Shown here piece after piece: positions 62,075 through 64,000 of a stretch of DNA of 64,000 nt. Within the stretch, counting starts at the first letter, position 1, and every line of letters begins with the position of its first letter. The position numbers and the translations under genes are program-made. Location of the stretch: contig NZ_PNFP01000007.1 of the NCBI RefSeq assembly GCF_002940685.1, forward strand, positions 285,372-349,371, given 5' to 3'. The notes beneath the pieces are model-generated. The model searched no databases. It saw nothing but the letters and a program-made list of their open reading frames with translations, and was not told the DNA's origin. This DNA is from Ensifer adhaerens. GTDB taxonomy: Bacteria; Pseudomonadota; Alphaproteobacteria; Rhizobiales; Rhizobiaceae.

Positions 62075-62971
62075 ATGCCCTTGGTTCATACCTCCGTTCC
62101 GTTGCCTTCGATGACCGCGCTTCGCGTGATGCTGGCGATTGCGGAGCGCGGCTCGACGACGGCGGCTGCGGAAAGCATCAACCTTTCGCAAAGTGCCGTC
62201 AGCAAGCAATTGCTGACCCTGGAAAACCTTCTCGGCGCGCAGATGTTCATGCGAAAGCCGTCGGGCATGGTGCCGACAGACCTCGGTCGCATCTACCTGG
62301 AGCAGGCACAGGTAGCGATCAAGGCGATGGAGGAGGCTGCGTTCCGCGCGGCGAGCCTGCAGCCGGATTCCCACACACTCCGGCTCAAGGTGCTGCCCAT
62401 CCTTGGTGATCGCTGGCTTTTGCCGCGCTTTTCCGACTTCAATCTGAAACACCCGGATATCGACGTCCAGTACACGACCTTTGCGACCGACAACCCGGCC
62501 GCCCAGCCCGATGCCGTGTTCCGCTTCGGTCGGGGACCGTTCGCGAAAGAGCAGTCGATCTACCTCTTCGGCGAGGATGTCCGGCTCGTTTGCGCACCCG
62601 CTTATCTCGCGCGGCTCGGCTCCTGCGAAACCATCGAGCATGCCGCGCGCGGTATCATCATCGAGCATCCGGGCACTCCGTTGCGCTGGATCGACCTTGC
62701 AACGGAACACGGGAAACCGGGGCTTGAGCCGCAGGGCGTTATGCGCTTCGACTATTATACGCTGGTCCTGCGCGCCGCGATTTCCGGGCAGGGCATGGCT
62801 CTCGTTCCTCCTCAGCTCGTCGAGGAGGAGCTGAGGGTCGGAAGCCTCATCAATCCCGGCGGGATTCACTATAGATCCAAGGTCGCTTACTGGTTCACCA
62901 TCCCGACGGACCGCAAGCCCTCGCCCGCGCTCAAGGCGTTCGAGCGCTGGCTGATGCAGCAGGTGGAATAG
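62075..62971 (+). CDS. LysR-family transcriptional regulator
   Basis: The 298-residue protein has an N-terminal helix-turn-helix (about residues 13-70; MLAIAERGSTTAAAESINLSQSAVSKQLLTLE) and a GcvA-like effector domain (about 100-290), including LPRFSDFNLKHPDIDVQYTT and GQGMALVPPQLV. It diverges from the lyase/ABC operon across about 118 bases, the standard position for a LysR activator of the divergent genes. A short direct start choice at 62111 is possible, but 62075 gives a fuller N-terminus. Confidence 0.92.
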   Translation: MPLVHTSVPLPSMTALRVMLAIAERGSTTAAAESINLSQSAVSKQLLTLENLLGAQMFMRKPSGMVPTDLGRIYLEQAQVAIKAMEEAAFRAASLQPDSHTLRLKVLPILGDRWLLPRFSDFNLKHPDIDVQYTTFATDNPAAQPDAVFRFGRGPFAKEQSIYLFGEDVRLVCAPAYLARLGSCETIEHAARGIIIEHPGTPLRWIDLATEHGKPGLEPQGVMRFDYYTLVLRAAISGQGMALVPPQLVEEELRVGSLINPGGIHYRSKVAYWFTIPTDRKPSPALKAFERWLMQQVE

Positions 62972-62982
62972 AGGAGAGGGGG

Positions 62983-63507
62983 ATGGAGAAAGTGACGATA
63001 CGGCATGCGAGCCTGGCCGATGCAGATGCAATCGCGCATTTCCACGTGCGGGTCTGGCGACAAACCTATCGCGACCTTGCCCCACCCGAGGTTTACGCCG
63101 CGCTCGATGAAAACCGCCGCCGCAACACCTGGCGCGAAAAGCTTGCAGTAGAGGACCCTGAACAGATCGTGCTTTTGGCCGAATTGGAGGGAAGGCCGGT
63201 CGCGATCGGCGCTGCCGGTGCCCCCTCAGCGGCAATCTTCGGTGATCGCGGCGAGATCAAAAACCTCTATGTCGATCCGGATGCCAAGCGCCAGGGCATC
63301 GGACGGGCACTGCTTTCAAGGCTCGCCGCGCATCTGGCGGAGAAAGGGTTTCCCGGAGTTGGCGTCGGTGTCGTTGACGGCAACGAACCTGCGATCGCTT
63401 TCTACGACGCGCTCGGCGGCCAGCGGGCCGGGGAATACACGGATGCCGGTCCGATCTGGCGCTCGCGAAATATCGTCTTTGTGTGGGAAAACGGCTTGGT
63501 GCTCTGA
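62983..63507 (+). CDS. GNAT-family N-acetyltransferase
   Basis: The 174-residue protein has the GNAT fold: RHASLADADAIAHFHVRVWRQTY at the start, an acetyl-CoA-binding motif A as VDPDAKRQGIGRALLSRL (Q/RxxGxG/A), and a final strand AIAFYDALGGQRAGEY. It transfers acetyl from acetyl-CoA to an amine. It begins 12 bases after the LysR stop with GAGGAGAGGGGG upstream, so the two may be co-transcribed. Acceptor is unknown. Confidence 0.9.
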   Translation: MEKVTIRHASLADADAIAHFHVRVWRQTYRDLAPPEVYAALDENRRRNTWREKLAVEDPEQIVLLAELEGRPVAIGAAGAPSAAIFGDRGEIKNLYVDPDAKRQGIGRALLSRLAAHLAEKGFPGVGVGVVDGNEPAIAFYDALGGQRAGEYTDAGPIWRSRNIVFVWENGLVL

Positions 63508-63587
63508 AGGTCTCAGGCAGTCGTCAGCTATGGTTCCATGGATCGCATAATGAATCGAACGGAACTCGCTTCCGCTTGACTGGGAGG

Positions 63588-63808
63588 CTACTTCGGCTTC
63601 CTGCCGGCCTTCAACGGATCAGGCGGCCGGGCTGAATCCACGGGAACCACAAACAGCTCAGATATGTCGATAACGAGTGCAACGACCAAGCGATCGGAAG
63701 GTCGACGTAAGAGTTGTATTCGCTGCGTTCTATTCCGCTGATCGCTGTTCGATCTACATTCGCATCGACAGCCAAATTCTCCTGCGTGATCTTTCTCGAG
63801 ATCGACAT
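63588..63808 (-). pseudogene. Frameshifted XRE-family HTH regulator remnant
   Basis: Reading from 63808 leftwards, one frame gives RKITQENLAVDANVDRTAIS then GIERSEYNSYVDL, the helix-turn-helix of an XRE regulator. The expected continuation (SDRLVVALVIDISELFVVPV, ending at 63588) is in another frame. The shift lies near 63695-63700. The N-terminus is also short. This is either a decayed gene or a sequencing error. Beyond it, to 64000, I see nothing to call. Confidence 0.7.
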
Positions 63809-64000
63809 CGAGGACCTTCACTCAGAGAAGATCATCGCTTTCTCCCGTCAGAACCTGTGCTATAGCGAACGCTATTTTTCCGAGATGTTCGAGACCCATG
63901 GGTTGACCGGAAACATCGCCTATAGATCCCATGAGGAGTGAACAGCGGTCGGCGCTCTGGCAGAGTGAGGCTGCATCAAAGCACTCGCTCAGGAGGAGTA

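Overview
The window is 64 kb of GC-rich alphaproteobacterial chromosome or megaplasmid. The gene set points to the Rhizobiaceae (Ensifer/Sinorhizobium, Rhizobium or Shinella type), by inference from protein families and not from a marker gene. Evidence for this includes many ABC uptake systems with dedicated regulators, a Ku/LigD end-joining operon, PrtD/HlyD-type export, and EptA next to a two-component regulator. I saw no tRNA, rRNA, CRISPR array or complete insertion sequence.

Layout. 1-4.5 kb: the start of a response regulator gene running off the left edge, divergent from a lipid A phosphoethanolamine transferase (eptA), then a small hypothetical gene, a calcineurin-like phosphatase and a HAD phosphatase. 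4.5-12.1 kb: an orphan peptide-type binding protein, a GntR/FCD regulator with a palindromic candidate operator, and a divergent amino-acid-type ABC system (binding protein and two permeases, no ATPase) ending in an amidohydrolase. 12.1-18.6 kb: DedA-like membrane protein, AraC regulator, SDR, PhnD-like protein, chemoreceptor and TetR regulator. 18.8-24.7 kb: a DNA-repair island with ligD, ku, a TPR protein with a possible BRCT-like N-terminus, a small hydrolase and xthA. 24.8-31.2 kb: Mop-like protein, trmO, a FecBCD-type uptake operon and a DipZ-like/MsrA pair.

31.8-32.8 kb is an AT-rich insert with a DUF6625-type glycosyltransferase-like gene. 33-39 kb holds a run of oxidoreductase, epoxide hydrolase, glyoxalase, GlxA-type regulator, exported hydrolase and Ohr genes. 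39.2-42.6 kb holds an OmpR/EnvZ-type two-component system, a tautomerase and an SDR.

The most unusual region is 43.2-51.0 kb. Three genes encode extremely Asp-rich proteins built on alternating acidic and beta-prone residues (DVDIDID style). They surround a type I secretion ABC transporter and its HlyD-family adaptor, and a LuxR-type regulator whose receiver has lost its phospho-acceptor Asp follows. The transporter carries an arginine-rich N-terminal extension made of six 40-residue tandem repeats. I propose that this basic repeat array is a docking platform for the polyacidic substrates.

51-55.3 kb: a TetR regulator with two matching operators controls a sugar-isomerase-like and two alpha/beta hydrolase genes, flanked by decayed remnants of a CusB-like adaptor and of dnaE2. 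55.6-63.5 kb: a six-gene minus-strand operon (argininosuccinate-lyase-family enzyme, amino-acid ABC transporter, MmgE/PrpD protein, polysaccharide deacetylase) diverges from a LysR gene, followed by a GNAT acetyltransferase and a frameshifted XRE regulator near the right edge.
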